From JANRKF01 sp964518725 (GTDB lineage Bacteria > Pseudomonadota > Alphaproteobacteria > Rickettsiales > SXRF01): a stretch of 14,368 nt of DNA. Made by a program: the position numbers and the translations under genes. The notes beneath the pieces were generated by a model that saw only the letters and a program-made list of their open reading frames with translations, searched no databases and was not told the origin of the DNA. This document shows positions 1 through 7,175 of this stretch, piece by piece. Position 1 is the first letter of the stretch; each line of letters begins with the position of its first letter. The stretch is taken from contig CAZFKP010000035.1 of the NCBI GenBank assembly GCA_964518725.1, forward strand, positions 1 to 14,368, read 5' to 3'.

Positions 1-639
1 GTGTACCTGATCGAGGAACCGATGGCGGCAGCGATTGGCGCCGGGCTTCCCGTCACCGAGCCGACCGGCTCGATGATCGTCGATATCGGTGGTGGCACCA
101 CCGAGGTGGCGGTATTGTCGCTTGGCGGCATTGTTTATGCGCGTTCGGTGCGCGTGGGCGGCGACAAGATGGACGAGGCGATTATTTCCTACATCCGTCG
201 TTACGGCAATTTGCTGATTGGTGAAACCACCGCCGAGAAAATCAAAAAAGAAATCGGCGCCGCCTGCGCGCCTGAAAACGGCGAAGGCCGCATGGTGGAA
301 ATCAAGGGGCGCGATTTATTGAATGGCGTGCCGAAAGAAATCACTCTTTCGGAATATCAGATCGCTGAATCGCTGGTGGAGCCGGTCGGCCAGATCATCG
401 AAGCGGTGAAGGTCGCGCTTGAATGCACGCCGCCGGAATTGTCATCGGATATCGTCGACAAGGGTATTGTGCTTTCCGGCGGCGGCGGCATGTTGCGCGG
501 GCTGGACGCGGTACTCTCAAATGCGACCTCCCTGCCTGTGTTCGTGGCTGAAGAGGCGCTTAATTGCGTGGCGATGGGCACCGGGCGGGTACTCGAGAAC
601 CCAGAACTGTTGAAACACGTGCTGTTCCGGCAGGAATAG
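1..639 (+). CDS. mreB: Rod shape-determining protein MreB, C-terminal part (5' end outside window)
   Basis: Bacterial actin homologue that polymerises on ATP under the inner membrane and positions the wall-elongation machinery. The visible 212 residues match the C-terminal part of MreB closely: LIEEPMAAAIGAGLPV at the start, the phosphate-2 loop DIGGGTTEVAV at residues 28-38, GGDKMDEAI at 53-61, EITLSEYQI at 113-121, and the adenosine-binding segment IVLSGGGGMLRG at 156-167. A full MreB is about 345 residues, so roughly 135 N-terminal residues lie upstream. The first codon, GTG at base 1, is therefore almost certainly an internal valine and not a start. The gene ends with TAG at 637-639 and heads the mreBCD-mrdA group. 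Identity is near certain; only the missing 5' end limits the call. Confidence 0.97.
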   Translation: MYLIEEPMAAAIGAGLPVTEPTGSMIVDIGGGTTEVAVLSLGGIVYARSVRVGGDKMDEAIISYIRRYGNLLIGETTAEKIKKEIGAACAPENGEGRMVEIKGRDLLNGVPKEITLSEYQIAESLVEPVGQIIEAVKVALECTPPELSSDIVDKGIVLSGGGGMLRGLDAVLSNATSLPVFVAEEALNCVAMGTGRVLENPELLKHVLFRQE

Positions 640-681
640 CCTTCAAGCTACCGCGCTGTAGGAAATAAATACTTGCCCGTT

Positions 682-709
682 TTGTCCGCGTGAGTAAGAA
701 TGTTCTAAT
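682..709 (+). promoter_or_regulatory. Candidate sigma-70-type promoter upstream of mreC
   Basis: The 94-base gap between mreB and mreC is the longest in this operon. It holds TTGTCC at 682-687 (4 of 6 matches to TTGACA), a 16-base spacer, then TCTAAT at 704-709 (5 of 6 matches to TATAAT). A start site near 716 would leave a short leader with GGAG at 726-729 before the mreC ATG. A second, weaker pair (TTGCCC at 673-678 and AAGAAT at 696-701, spacer 17) overlaps it. A separate mreC promoter would let mreC, mreD and mrdA be expressed independently of mreB. This rests on motif matching by eye only. Confidence 0.35.
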
Positions 710-733
710 CATTTCTTGCTACACTGGAGTGAA

Positions 734-1567
734 ATGGCCAGAAAATCGCGCAAACACAGCATGTTCATCCTTCCCAGCCGCCCATTGGTAGCGCGGGTCG
801 GGCAGGTGTTTGTGCTCACGATGCTGGTGCTTTTGCTCGCCATGGGGCGTAGTGGCAACCCGATGGTGCAGTCGTTAAAAATGCAGATGGCCGATGCGTT
901 GGTGCCGGTGTTGTCGGTGGTGGCCACGCCGCTGGATGCGTTACGCGATACGACGGCAGGAATCCGCAACTGGGTGGCAACGTATCAACAGAACAAAGAA
1001 CTTAGAGCCGAGAACCGCGAGCTTCTAAAATGGCAGGCGCTGGCTAAGGACATGCAAGTTGAGAATGAGAAATTGCGCGGATTGCTGAATGTCGCGCCGC
1101 GGCGCGGAACGCATTTTGTGACCGCTGCCATTGCCTCCGATCATGGCAGCGCTTTTTCGAGCGCGGCGCTGATTGATGCCGGCAAGGAAGACGGGGTGGT
1201 GGCGAACCAGCCGGTTATCAGCGAGCGTGGGCTGGTCGGCCGGGTGACGGAAGCGGGCGAGCGCAGCGCGCAGGTGTTGCTGCTGACTGACATTAATTCC
1301 CACATTCCGGTGATGAATGAGCGCACCCGCGAGAAAATGATCCTGATTGGCCGGAATGCCGATCTGCCAAGCCTTGGCTATGTCGCAACTGATTCGGCCA
1401 TCCGCAAGGGCGACCGCATCATCACCTCTGGCGACGGGGCGGTGTTCCCCAAAAACATCCCGGTCGGCGTGGTGGTGCGCGATGCCGACAAGGCGACACT
1501 CTCTGTCGAGCTGTTCGCCAACATGGCCGACATTGAGTATGTGTCGGTTATCCAACCTGGCCGCTGA
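734..1567 (+). CDS. mreC: Rod shape-determining protein MreC
   Basis: Bitopic inner-membrane protein of the elongasome; its periplasmic part binds and activates PBP2 and links it to MreB through MreD. The 277-residue product has a basic cytoplasmic N-terminus (MARKSRK), one membrane segment at about residues 22-37, and a coiled-coil stretch rich in N, E, L and K at about 83-117. A beta-rich domain follows to the end, including GLVGRV at 166-171, VLLLTDINSHIPV at 181-193 and GDRIITSGDG at 226-235; these are typical MreC blocks. I chose the ATG at 734 because GGAG at 726-729 sits 4 bases upstream; an in-frame TTG at 716 would add six residues but has no comparable ribosome site. It is followed after 6 bases by mreD. 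Length and domain order are normal for the family. Confidence 0.95.
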   Translation: MARKSRKHSMFILPSRPLVARVGQVFVLTMLVLLLAMGRSGNPMVQSLKMQMADALVPVLSVVATPLDALRDTTAGIRNWVATYQQNKELRAENRELLKWQALAKDMQVENEKLRGLLNVAPRRGTHFVTAAIASDHGSAFSSAALIDAGKEDGVVANQPVISERGLVGRVTEAGERSAQVLLLTDINSHIPVMNERTREKMILIGRNADLPSLGYVATDSAIRKGDRIITSGDGAVFPKNIPVGVVVRDADKATLSVELFANMADIEYVSVIQPGR

Positions 1568-1573
1568 TGTGCC

Positions 1574-2098
1574 ATGATGCATAAGTTCCAGCTTCGGCTG
1601 ATTTCCTGCTTGCCGATGGGAATAACCGTTTTTCTTGCCTTGTTGTATGTCGTCCCAAAACATGTGGGCGGTTTGAGCGCGGTGATGCCGCTGGTGCATC
1701 TGGTGCCGGTCTTTATCTGGTCGGTGATGCACCCGCGTGACATGCGGCTCGTATTTGTGGTGGCGATCGGCCTGCTGGTCGATGTTGCGACGTCCCAGCC
1801 GCTTGGTGTGTCGGGGCTAGTCTACGCGATGTTCCTGTTCCTTGCGCGTTCGCAGCGGAAATACATTCACCGCGAGGGGTTTGCTGGTATGTGGGGTTAT
1901 TTCGCGCTCCTCCTGCTGGTGTTGCAGGTGATGCTGTGGGCGTTGTCGTCGTTTTTCCATATGCGCGGCATGCCGCTCGGCGCGGCGTTATGGCAGTGGG
2001 CGTTTAGCGTATTTCTCTACCCGCTGTTGCATGCGTTGTGCTATCCATGGGTGGAGAGGCTTGCGCGGATGCGCTACCGCCTCATGCATCGTTCGTAG
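1574..2098 (+). CDS. mreD: Rod shape-determining protein MreD
   Basis: Small polytopic inner-membrane protein that works with MreC in the elongasome. The 174-residue product is mostly hydrophobic, with about five or six predicted membrane segments (near residues 11-28, 36-50, 57-72, 79-92, 104-125 and 136-155). The stretch IGLLVDVATSQPLGVSGLVYA at about 65-85 is the most conserved part of MreD: a membrane aspartate followed by PLG. The protein ends in a basic tail (RLARMRYRLMHRS). Two adjacent ATG codons (1574 and 1577) could start it; there is no strong Shine-Dalgarno sequence, so translation is probably coupled to mreC, which ends 6 bases upstream. MreD sequences diverge widely, so the position between mreC and mrdA adds weight to the assignment. 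Confidence 0.9.
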   Translation: MMHKFQLRLISCLPMGITVFLALLYVVPKHVGGLSAVMPLVHLVPVFIWSVMHPRDMRLVFVVAIGLLVDVATSQPLGVSGLVYAMFLFLARSQRKYIHREGFAGMWGYFALLLLVLQVMLWALSSFFHMRGMPLGAALWQWAFSVFLYPLLHALCYPWVERLARMRYRLMHRS

Positions 2099-2110
2099 GA
2101 GTGTGCCGCC

Positions 2111-3901
2111 GTGCCGAGGGATAATGAGAAACAGCGGATATTTACGCGGCGGGCGGTGCTGCTTGGCGGGCTGCAGGCAGCGGGGTTTTCGCTGCTGGCC
2201 GGGCGGCTGGTCTATTTGCAGCTGATGAAAGACGATAAATATGTGAGCTTGTCGGAAAACAACCGAGTGAAGTTGCAGCTGGTTGCGCCGGAGCGCGGCA
2301 ACATCCTCGACTGGCGGGGTGAGGCGCTGGCCACGAACGAGAAGAACTACCAGCTTTTTATGGATATGAGCGGGCTCAAGCGGGATGCATTTTCTGAGGT
2401 CATCGCTCGGTTGCAGGCGTTGTTGCCGCTGCCGGACAAGACCCGTGAGCGGCTGGAGACCATTAAGCTCAAGAGCGCCATGCGCCCGGAGATGCTGAAA
2501 GAAAATCTGAGCTGGGAGGAGGTGGCGAGGGTGGAGCTGCATACCGCCGAACTGCCGGGTGTGTTCATCAACCTTGGCCAGGTGCGGCATTATGTGCTGG
2601 AAGAGGAGGCGGCGCATTTGACCGGTTATGTCGGCACGGTATCCGAGGATGAGCTTTCGGCGGATAACCAGCCCCTGCTTCGCCTGCCCGATTTCAAGAT
2701 CGGCAAGAACGGTGTCGAGGAGATGCTGGAGGCGCGGCTGCGCGGTACGGCGGGGGTGAAGCGGCTGGAGGTGGATGTGCACGGCATCCCGGTGCGTGAG
2801 ATTGATAAGCGCGAGAGCATTCCCGGCGAATCGGTGAAGCTCACGGTCGATAAACGCCTGCAAAGTTTTACGGCGGATCGGATCAAGGATGAAAGTGCCG
2901 CGGTGGTGGTGATGGAGGTTGATACCGGCCATATCCTGGCCATGGCGTCGATGCCGGCGTTCAACCCGGATATTTTCAGCCTTGGCATCAAGAACGATTA
3001 TTGGCGCGAGCTGAATGCGAACAAGAGGGTGCCACTCATGAACAAGGCGATCACTGGCCAGTATCCGCCCGGCTCGACTTTTAAGATGCTGGTGGGGCTG
3101 GCAGCGCTTGAGGCCGGGGTCATCACGCCCGCGACCACGGTTACGTGCCCCGGGCATTTCGACCTTGGCAACCATCGCTTCAACTGCTGGAAAGAAGAAG
3201 GGCATGGCGTGGTGAATTACAAGCGCGCCGTGACCGAATCCTGCGATACGTTTTTTTACACCGTTGCCAATCGCATGGGCATTCAGGCATTTGCCGATAT
3301 AGCGCGCAATTTCGGTCTTGGTGCTACCTTCAATCTTGGGATGATTGGAGAAAAACCAGGCATCATTCCTGACCCGGAATGGAAAATGAAGCGCTACAAA
3401 CAGCCATGGACGGGCGGCGATACTATCAATTGCGCGATTGGCCAAGGCTATGTGCTGGCGACGCCGTTGCAGCTATGTGTCATGACGGCGCGGCTGGTCA
3501 ATGGTGGGTTTGCAGTGGTGCCGAAGCTGGAAGCGTCGCCGCAGCAGTTCGACCCGATTCCGGTCAAGGAAGATCACCTGCACCTGGCGATGGAGGGGAT
3601 GAGCGACGTGGTAAATGCGCCCAATGGCACGGCCTACGGCAAGCGCATCATTGATCCGAAATTTGCATTCGGCGGCAAGACCGGCACCTCGCAGGTACGC
3701 AAGATTGTGGTGCGTGGGCAGGATCAGAATACCATCCCATGGGAGCAGCGCCACCATGCGTTGTTTGTTGGTTATGCCCCGGTGGATAAGCCGAAATACG
3801 CGGTGGCGGTGACGGTTGAGCATGGCGGCGGCGGGTCGGCAGCGGCGGCGCCGATTGCGCGTGACGTATTACAAAAAGTACAGGAGTTATTTGCCGTATG
3901 A
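2111..3901 (+). CDS. mrdA: Penicillin-binding protein 2, elongation-specific transpeptidase
   Basis: Class B PBP (monofunctional D,D-transpeptidase) that cross-links peptidoglycan during side-wall elongation; anchored in the inner membrane with its catalytic domain in the periplasm. The 596-residue product has a short cytoplasmic tail, one membrane anchor at about 15-37, and the dimerisation-domain marker APERGNILDWRG at 59-70. The three penicillin-binding motifs are intact: SxxK as STFK at 322-325, SxN as SCD at 377-379, and KTGT at 523-526. The third residue of the second motif is Asp, as commonly seen in PBP2. The GTG start at 2111 is favoured because AGGAG at 2097-2101 lies 9 bases upstream, overlapping the mreD stop. 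The end overlaps the next gene by ATGA. The usual glycosyltransferase partner gene rodA does not follow. Confidence 0.96.
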   Translation: MPRDNEKQRIFTRRAVLLGGLQAAGFSLLAGRLVYLQLMKDDKYVSLSENNRVKLQLVAPERGNILDWRGEALATNEKNYQLFMDMSGLKRDAFSEVIARLQALLPLPDKTRERLETIKLKSAMRPEMLKENLSWEEVARVELHTAELPGVFINLGQVRHYVLEEEAAHLTGYVGTVSEDELSADNQPLLRLPDFKIGKNGVEEMLEARLRGTAGVKRLEVDVHGIPVREIDKRESIPGESVKLTVDKRLQSFTADRIKDESAAVVVMEVDTGHILAMASMPAFNPDIFSLGIKNDYWRELNANKRVPLMNKAITGQYPPGSTFKMLVGLAALEAGVITPATTVTCPGHFDLGNHRFNCWKEEGHGVVNYKRAVTESCDTFFYTVANRMGIQAFADIARNFGLGATFNLGMIGEKPGIIPDPEWKMKRYKQPWTGGDTINCAIGQGYVLATPLQLCVMTARLVNGGFAVVPKLEASPQQFDPIPVKEDHLHLAMEGMSDVVNAPNGTAYGKRIIDPKFAFGGKTGTSQVRKIVVRGQDQNTIPWEQRHHALFVGYAPVDKPKYAVAVTVEHGGGGSAAAAPIARDVLQKVQELFAV

Positions 3902-4182
3902 ACGAATCGACCCTGATGGTTCCCGTGTTGCTGGTGGTCAATCTAATGACCTATTTCCTCTATTGGTGGGACAAGCGGCAGGCGGTTCACAATGAATGGC
4001 GCGTGCCGGAATCGGCGTTGCTGATGATGAGTTTCATCGGCGGCAGCCCGGCGGGCTTTGCCGCGCAGCGCATCCTGCGCCACAAGAACCGCAAGCTGTC
4101 GTTCCAGATTAAATTCTGGGTGATTGTGCTGGTACAGGCTTATGGGGTGCTGATGCTGTTGTTGCCGCCACCGCCAGCGTAG
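3898..4182 (+). CDS. DUF1294 family small membrane protein
   Basis: A 94-residue integral membrane protein of the DUF1294 family, whose biochemical role is unknown. It shows the family pattern: an N-terminal membrane helix (about 6-22), then YWWDKRQA at 22-29, WRVPESALLMMSFIGGSPAG at about 34-53, a basic RHKNRKLSF segment at about 61-69, and a C-terminal membrane helix (about 71-89) ending in a run of prolines. Its ATG lies in an ATGA overlap with the mrdA stop, so it is translationally coupled to PBP2 and presumably cotranscribed. That position is where rodA is often found. Coupling suggests, but does not show, a link to envelope growth. It converges on xerC with 4 bases between stop codons. 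Confidence 0.8.
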   Translation: MNESTLMVPVLLVVNLMTYFLYWWDKRQAVHNEWRVPESALLMMSFIGGSPAGFAAQRILRHKNRKLSFQIKFWVIVLVQAYGVLMLLLPPPPA

Positions 4183-4186
4183 TGGG

Positions 4187-5083
4187 TTAGGCGCGCGGGT
4201 GCGCCTTTTCGTAGGCCGAAAGCAGCCGGGCGCTGTCGACATGCGTATAGCGCTGGGTAGTGGAGAGCGAGCTGTGGCCGAGCAATTCCTGGATCGAGCG
4301 CAGGTCGGTTCCAGCCGCGAGTAAATGGGTGGCGAAGCTGTGGCGGAAAGCATGCGGTGTAGCCGAGTCCGGCAGGTTGAGCTGGGCGCGCAGGTCGCGC
4401 AACGTCTTCTGGAAAATGGCTGGATTCAGCGGCTTTCCCTGTGCCCCGACAAAAAGCGGCGCATTTTTCTCCAGCGTATGCGGGCAGGTTTCGAGGTAGT
4501 GGGCGATCGCCTGGGCGACCACCGGCAGCAGCGGCACGATGCGCTGCTTGTTGCCTTTGCCGAGGATGGTGACGGCGTCCCTGCCCTGCACCTCGCCGCG
4601 TGCAAGCGACAGCGCCTCGCTGATGCGGAGGCCGCAGCCGTAAAGCAGCAGGAGCAATGCAAGATCGCGTTTTCCGACCCAGTCGTCGCGCCGGCTGCCC
4701 ATGGCGGCAAGCGTTGCTTGCGCCTTGTCTTCGGCCACGGCTTTGGGCAGGCTTACTTTGATTTTTGGGCTTCGCAGGTGAAAAATGGCGGCGTTCTTGC
4801 ACAGCTCCTGTTTTTCAAGGTAGCGGAAATAGCTTTTCACCGATGACAGGGCGCGGGCGTTGGAGCTTGCCTCGTAGTCGCCGCTGCGGCTGGCGAGCCA
4901 GGCGCGGAACTCGCGGGCTTCCAGCTTCTTCAATGTGGCAAGCGACAGTTTCCCGCCGAGATATTCCTGCATGAAACTGAAAAAATGCGTGAGGTCGTTT
5001 TCGTAGGAAATGACGGTATGTTTGGAAGCACGTTTATTGTGGGTGAGGTAATCGAGGAATGGCTGCACATGCGGCGCACTCAT
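4187..5083 (-). CDS. xerC: Tyrosine recombinase XerC
   Basis: Site-specific recombinase that acts with XerD at dif to resolve chromosome dimers during cell division. The 298-residue product has the SAM-like N-terminal core-binding domain (about 5-100, with ISYENDLTHFFSF near 25-37) and the C-terminal catalytic domain (about 115-295). All catalytic residues can be seen: R153 in GCGLRISEAL, K176 in GKGNKQR, H244 and R247 in PHAFRHSFATH, H270 in LLGHSSLS, and the nucleophile Y279 in TQRYTHVD. Length is normal for Xer proteins. The start overlaps the DUF484 stop by ATGA, so it is the third gene of the coupled transaldolase-DUF484-xerC operon. XerC rather than XerD is preferred because of the DUF484 neighbour, an association also seen in gammaproteobacteria (yigA-xerC). 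No phage or integron context is present. Confidence 0.92.
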   Translation of the reverse strand: MSAPHVQPFLDYLTHNKRASKHTVISYENDLTHFFSFMQEYLGGKLSLATLKKLEAREFRAWLASRSGDYEASSNARALSSVKSYFRYLEKQELCKNAAIFHLRSPKIKVSLPKAVAEDKAQATLAAMGSRRDDWVGKRDLALLLLLYGCGLRISEALSLARGEVQGRDAVTILGKGNKQRIVPLLPVVAQAIAHYLETCPHTLEKNAPLFVGAQGKPLNPAIFQKTLRDLRAQLNLPDSATPHAFRHSFATHLLAAGTDLRSIQELLGHSSLSTTQRYTHVDSARLLSAYEKAHPRA

Positions 5084-5811
5084 TGTTCCATCTCATGCAG
5101 GTAGTGGTCGAGCTGGTGGGCGACGATCTGGCCGAGGAAATTGAGCAGTTCCACCCCCTGCCCCGGATGGAAGCGATCGGGATAGCGGACGCCGAAGGCC
5201 AGGATCACCGGGCGGCCGGTCAATTCCAGTTCAAGTCGCAGCAGCGCACAGGACTGGATCATTGAATCACAATCGGCGAAGATTTGCTCGAAGCCGATCG
5301 GAGCCTGCCTGCCGGTATCGGGCACCATCAGGATATTTTTCTTGCCGACGGCATAGTCGACTGTGCCGGGTACGATGAAGACGATGCCGGAATAGTGCTG
5401 TTCGGAATAAGAGGTTTCGTATTCGCCCGCTGCCTCCGACTCCATGGCGAGGCGAACGACATCGACATCGAACAGGTTCATCAGATCCTGGGTGATGGCT
5501 TCGAGCAGCTGTTCGAGCGAGCGGGTGCGGATGAGGCGAAGCGCGGCCTTATGCACCTGCGACTGTACCGACATATTGTCGCGGCAGAAATCGACCAGTA
5601 CGTCATATTTGTTTTTGAGGCTTTCGGAGTTTTTCTGAAGGTTCTTGACGAGGAAGCTCTGGAAATCGACGACGCCATGGCCAAGATCACGCTCGGTATT
5701 TGCCGCTTCCAGCAGGTCGAGATTGTCGCGCAGGAAGTCCGGGTTCGCAAGCAGGAATGCACGCATCTCTTCGATGGTGACCGGGGTGTCTTTGTTGCGC
5801 GCCCCTGCCAT
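5080..5811 (-). CDS. DUF484 family protein (GAF-like)
   Basis: A 243-residue cytoplasmic protein of the DUF484 family, whose function is not established. The N-terminus has the family signature: EEMRAFLLANPDFLRDN at 14-30, followed by a charged helical stretch (about 50-78, FQSFLVKNLQKNSESLKNKY) likely to form a coiled coil. The rest (about 95-240) reads as a GAF-like sensory fold, with LEQLLEAITQDLM at 99-111 and ILAFGVRYPDRFHPGQG at about 203-219, the latter typical of GAF C-terminal strands. Its ATG overlaps the transaldolase stop by one base (TAATG), and its stop overlaps the xerC start (ATGA), so all three are probably made from one message. The recurrent pairing with xerC in proteobacteria hints at a role near chromosome segregation or division, but this is inference. 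Confidence 0.85.
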   Translation of the reverse strand: MAGARNKDTPVTIEEMRAFLLANPDFLRDNLDLLEAANTERDLGHGVVDFQSFLVKNLQKNSESLKNKYDVLVDFCRDNMSVQSQVHKAALRLIRTRSLEQLLEAITQDLMNLFDVDVVRLAMESEAAGEYETSYSEQHYSGIVFIVPGTVDYAVGKKNILMVPDTGRQAPIGFEQIFADCDSMIQSCALLRLELELTGRPVILAFGVRYPDRFHPGQGVELLNFLGQIVAHQLDHYLHEMEQ

Positions 5812-6467
5812 TATGCAATCTTCTGTCCGGTCTTTTTCCAGTCATCAAGGAACATGGCCAGCCCCTTGTCGGTGAGTGGGTGGTGCACGAGATCGCGGAT
5901 GACTTTCGGCGGGATGGTGGCGACGTGTGCCCCGAATTTTGCCGAATCGACAATGTGTTGCGGACTCCTGATGGACGCCACCAACACCTGCGTTTCAAAA
6001 ATCTCGTATTGTCGGTAGATGGTACAAATGTCGGAAATCAACCCCATGCCGGACTCGCCGATGTCATCCAGCCGCCCCACGAACGGCGAAATGAAGGTCG
6101 CCCCTGCTTTGGCGGCGAGGATGGCCTGGGCGGCGGAGAAACACAGGGTCACATTCACCATGATGTTCTTGCTGGTGAAGTGTTTGCAGGCTTTGAGCCC
6201 GTCCCAGGTGAGCGGCACTTTGATGGTGACGTTATCGGCGATGCGGGCGAGTTTTTCGCCTTCTTTAATCATGCCGGCGGCGTCGGTGGCGGTGACCTCG
6301 GCGGATACGGGGCCTGGCACGATGGTGCAGATTTCCTTGATAACTTCAAAGAAATCGCGGCCGGATTTGGCGATCAGCGTCGGATTGGTGGTCACGCCAT
6401 CCAGCATGCCGGTTGCTGCAAGATCGCGGATTTCATTGATATCGGCGGTATCGACAAAGAATTTCAT
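5811..6467 (-). CDS. tal: Transaldolase of the small Fsa/TAL type
   Basis: Class I aldolase-fold enzyme of central carbon metabolism, often annotated fructose-6-phosphate aldolase or transaldolase-like. The 218-residue length fits the short decameric subfamily. Visible motifs are MKFFVDTADINEIR at 1-14, GVTTNPTLIAKSG at 24-36, the Schiff-base lysine K83 in TIKVPLTWDG, NVTLCFSAAQA at 105-115, and ISPFVGRLDD at 126-135. Two residues help decide activity: E57 (in VSAEV) and F129 (in SPFV). Escherichia coli FsaA has Gln59 and Tyr131 at these places, whereas true transaldolases have Glu and Phe, so transaldolase activity is the better prediction. The start ATG is preceded by GAGGAGA (6472-6478 on this strand). 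It is the first gene of the DUF484-xerC operon and diverges from hisB. Confidence 0.92.
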   Translation of the reverse strand: MKFFVDTADINEIRDLAATGMLDGVTTNPTLIAKSGRDFFEVIKEICTIVPGPVSAEVTATDAAGMIKEGEKLARIADNVTIKVPLTWDGLKACKHFTSKNIMVNVTLCFSAAQAILAAKAGATFISPFVGRLDDIGESGMGLISDICTIYRQYEIFETQVLVASIRSPQHIVDSAKFGAHVATIPPKVIRDLVHHPLTDKGLAMFLDDWKKTGQKIA

Positions 6468-6578
6468 AGCGTCTCCTCTTTACGCGCATTTTAGAGAATT
6501 CTTCGCCGTATGCCACAAGAATAAAGCGGACTTGTAGTTTTGGGGTTTTCTGTTAAATTCCAGCCCTTAGGAGAATTT
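6468..6578. promoter_or_regulatory. Divergent intergenic region serving the transaldolase operon and hisB
   Basis: These 111 bases separate two divergently transcribed operons and must hold both leaders. For the - strand operon the best pair is TTGTGG (6513-6518) and TAAAAT (6488-6493, 5 of 6 matches to TATAAT), though the 19-base spacer is long; the predicted start lies near 6481, close to GAGGAGA at 6472-6478. For hisB the + strand offers only a weak pair, TTGTAG (6532-6537) and TAAATT (6554-6559), then AGGAG at 6569-6573, 5 bases before the ATG. I see no run of His codons with a leader peptide, and no attenuator hairpin with a T-run, so classical his attenuation is not evident. Confidence 0.45.
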
Positions 6579-7175
6579 ATGCGTAAGGCAACGATTGAAC
6601 GTAAGACGAAAGAAACCTCCATTTCGGTCGAGGTGAATCTCGACGGGTCGGGAGTGTATGAAGTATCCACCGGCATTGGGTTTTTAGACCATATGCTGGA
6701 GCAGCTATCGCGCCACTCGCTGATGGATTTGAAGGTGACCGCCAAGGGCGACCTCCACATCGACCAGCACCACACGACCGAAGATACCGGCATTGCGATC
6801 GGCGAAGCGGTGACCAAAGCGCTCGGCGAACGCAAAGGCATCACCCGTTACGCCAGTGCCTATGTGCCGATGGATGAGACGCTCACGCGCGTGGCGCTCG
6901 ATATTTCCGGCCGGCCGTATTTTGTCTGGAAAGTGGAATTTTCCAAACCGAAGCTCGGTGAAATGGATACCGAGCTGTTCCGCGAGTGGTTCCAGGCTTT
7001 TGCCTTTGCCAGCGGCATGACCCTGCATATCGAGAACCTCTATGGCGTGAATAACCACCATATCGTCGAGTCGTGCTATAAAGGCTTGGCGCGCAGCCTG
7101 CGTGCGGCAGTGGAAATTGATGCGCGCAAGGCCGACGCCGTGCCGAGCACTAAAGGGACGCTTGGGGGCAAGTAA
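6579..7175 (+). CDS. hisB: Imidazoleglycerol-phosphate dehydratase HisB
   Basis: Catalyses dehydration of imidazole glycerol phosphate to imidazole acetol phosphate, a manganese-dependent step of histidine synthesis in the cytoplasm. The 198-residue product is the monofunctional dehydratase, without the phosphatase domain of the enterobacterial fusion. Both metal-binding repeats are present: HHTTED at 64-69 and NHHIVESCYKG at 159-169, with GIGFLDHMLEQLSRH at 32-46 and RVALDISGRPY at 104-114. I chose the ATG at 6579 because AGGAG lies 5 bases upstream and the protein then begins RKATIERKTKET, normal for the family; an in-frame TTG at 6540 would add 13 unlikely residues. It is the first gene of the his operon here and shares one base with the next gene (TAATG). 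Confidence 0.97.
   Translation: MRKATIERKTKETSISVEVNLDGSGVYEVSTGIGFLDHMLEQLSRHSLMDLKVTAKGDLHIDQHHTTEDTGIAIGEAVTKALGERKGITRYASAYVPMDETLTRVALDISGRPYFVWKVEFSKPKLGEMDTELFREWFQAFAFASGMTLHIENLYGVNNHHIVESCYKGLARSLRAAVEIDARKADAVPSTKGTLGGK

Noticed and set aside
640..670. Short hairpin CTAC...GTAG after mreB as a terminator
   Set aside because: Only 4 pairs and no T-run; not adequate for termination.
2120..2200. Twin-arginine-like start of PBP2 (FTRRAVLLGG before the hydrophobic segment)
   Set aside because: It resembles a Tat motif, but there is no cleavage site and PBP2 is a membrane-anchored protein whose basic residues are explained by the positive-inside rule; similar starts are common in alphaproteobacterial PBP2.
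1988..3445. Long - strand open frame of 485 codons opposite mrdA
   Set aside because: It is a shadow of mrdA: composition is rich in Arg, His and Leu with no recognisable domain, while the + strand frame carries all PBP2 motifs.
4325..4846. + strand open frame of 173 codons opposite xerC
   Set aside because: Shadow of xerC, which has the full catalytic residue set on the - strand.
5284..6494. + strand open frames of 244 and 204 codons opposite DUF484 and the transaldolase gene
   Set aside because: They lie antiparallel to two clearly recognised coupled genes and show no family features; GC-rich third positions keep the antisense frames open.
6468..6578. His attenuator or leader peptide before hisB
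   Set aside because: No short open frame with consecutive His codons and no hairpin followed by a T-run is present in the 111 bases.
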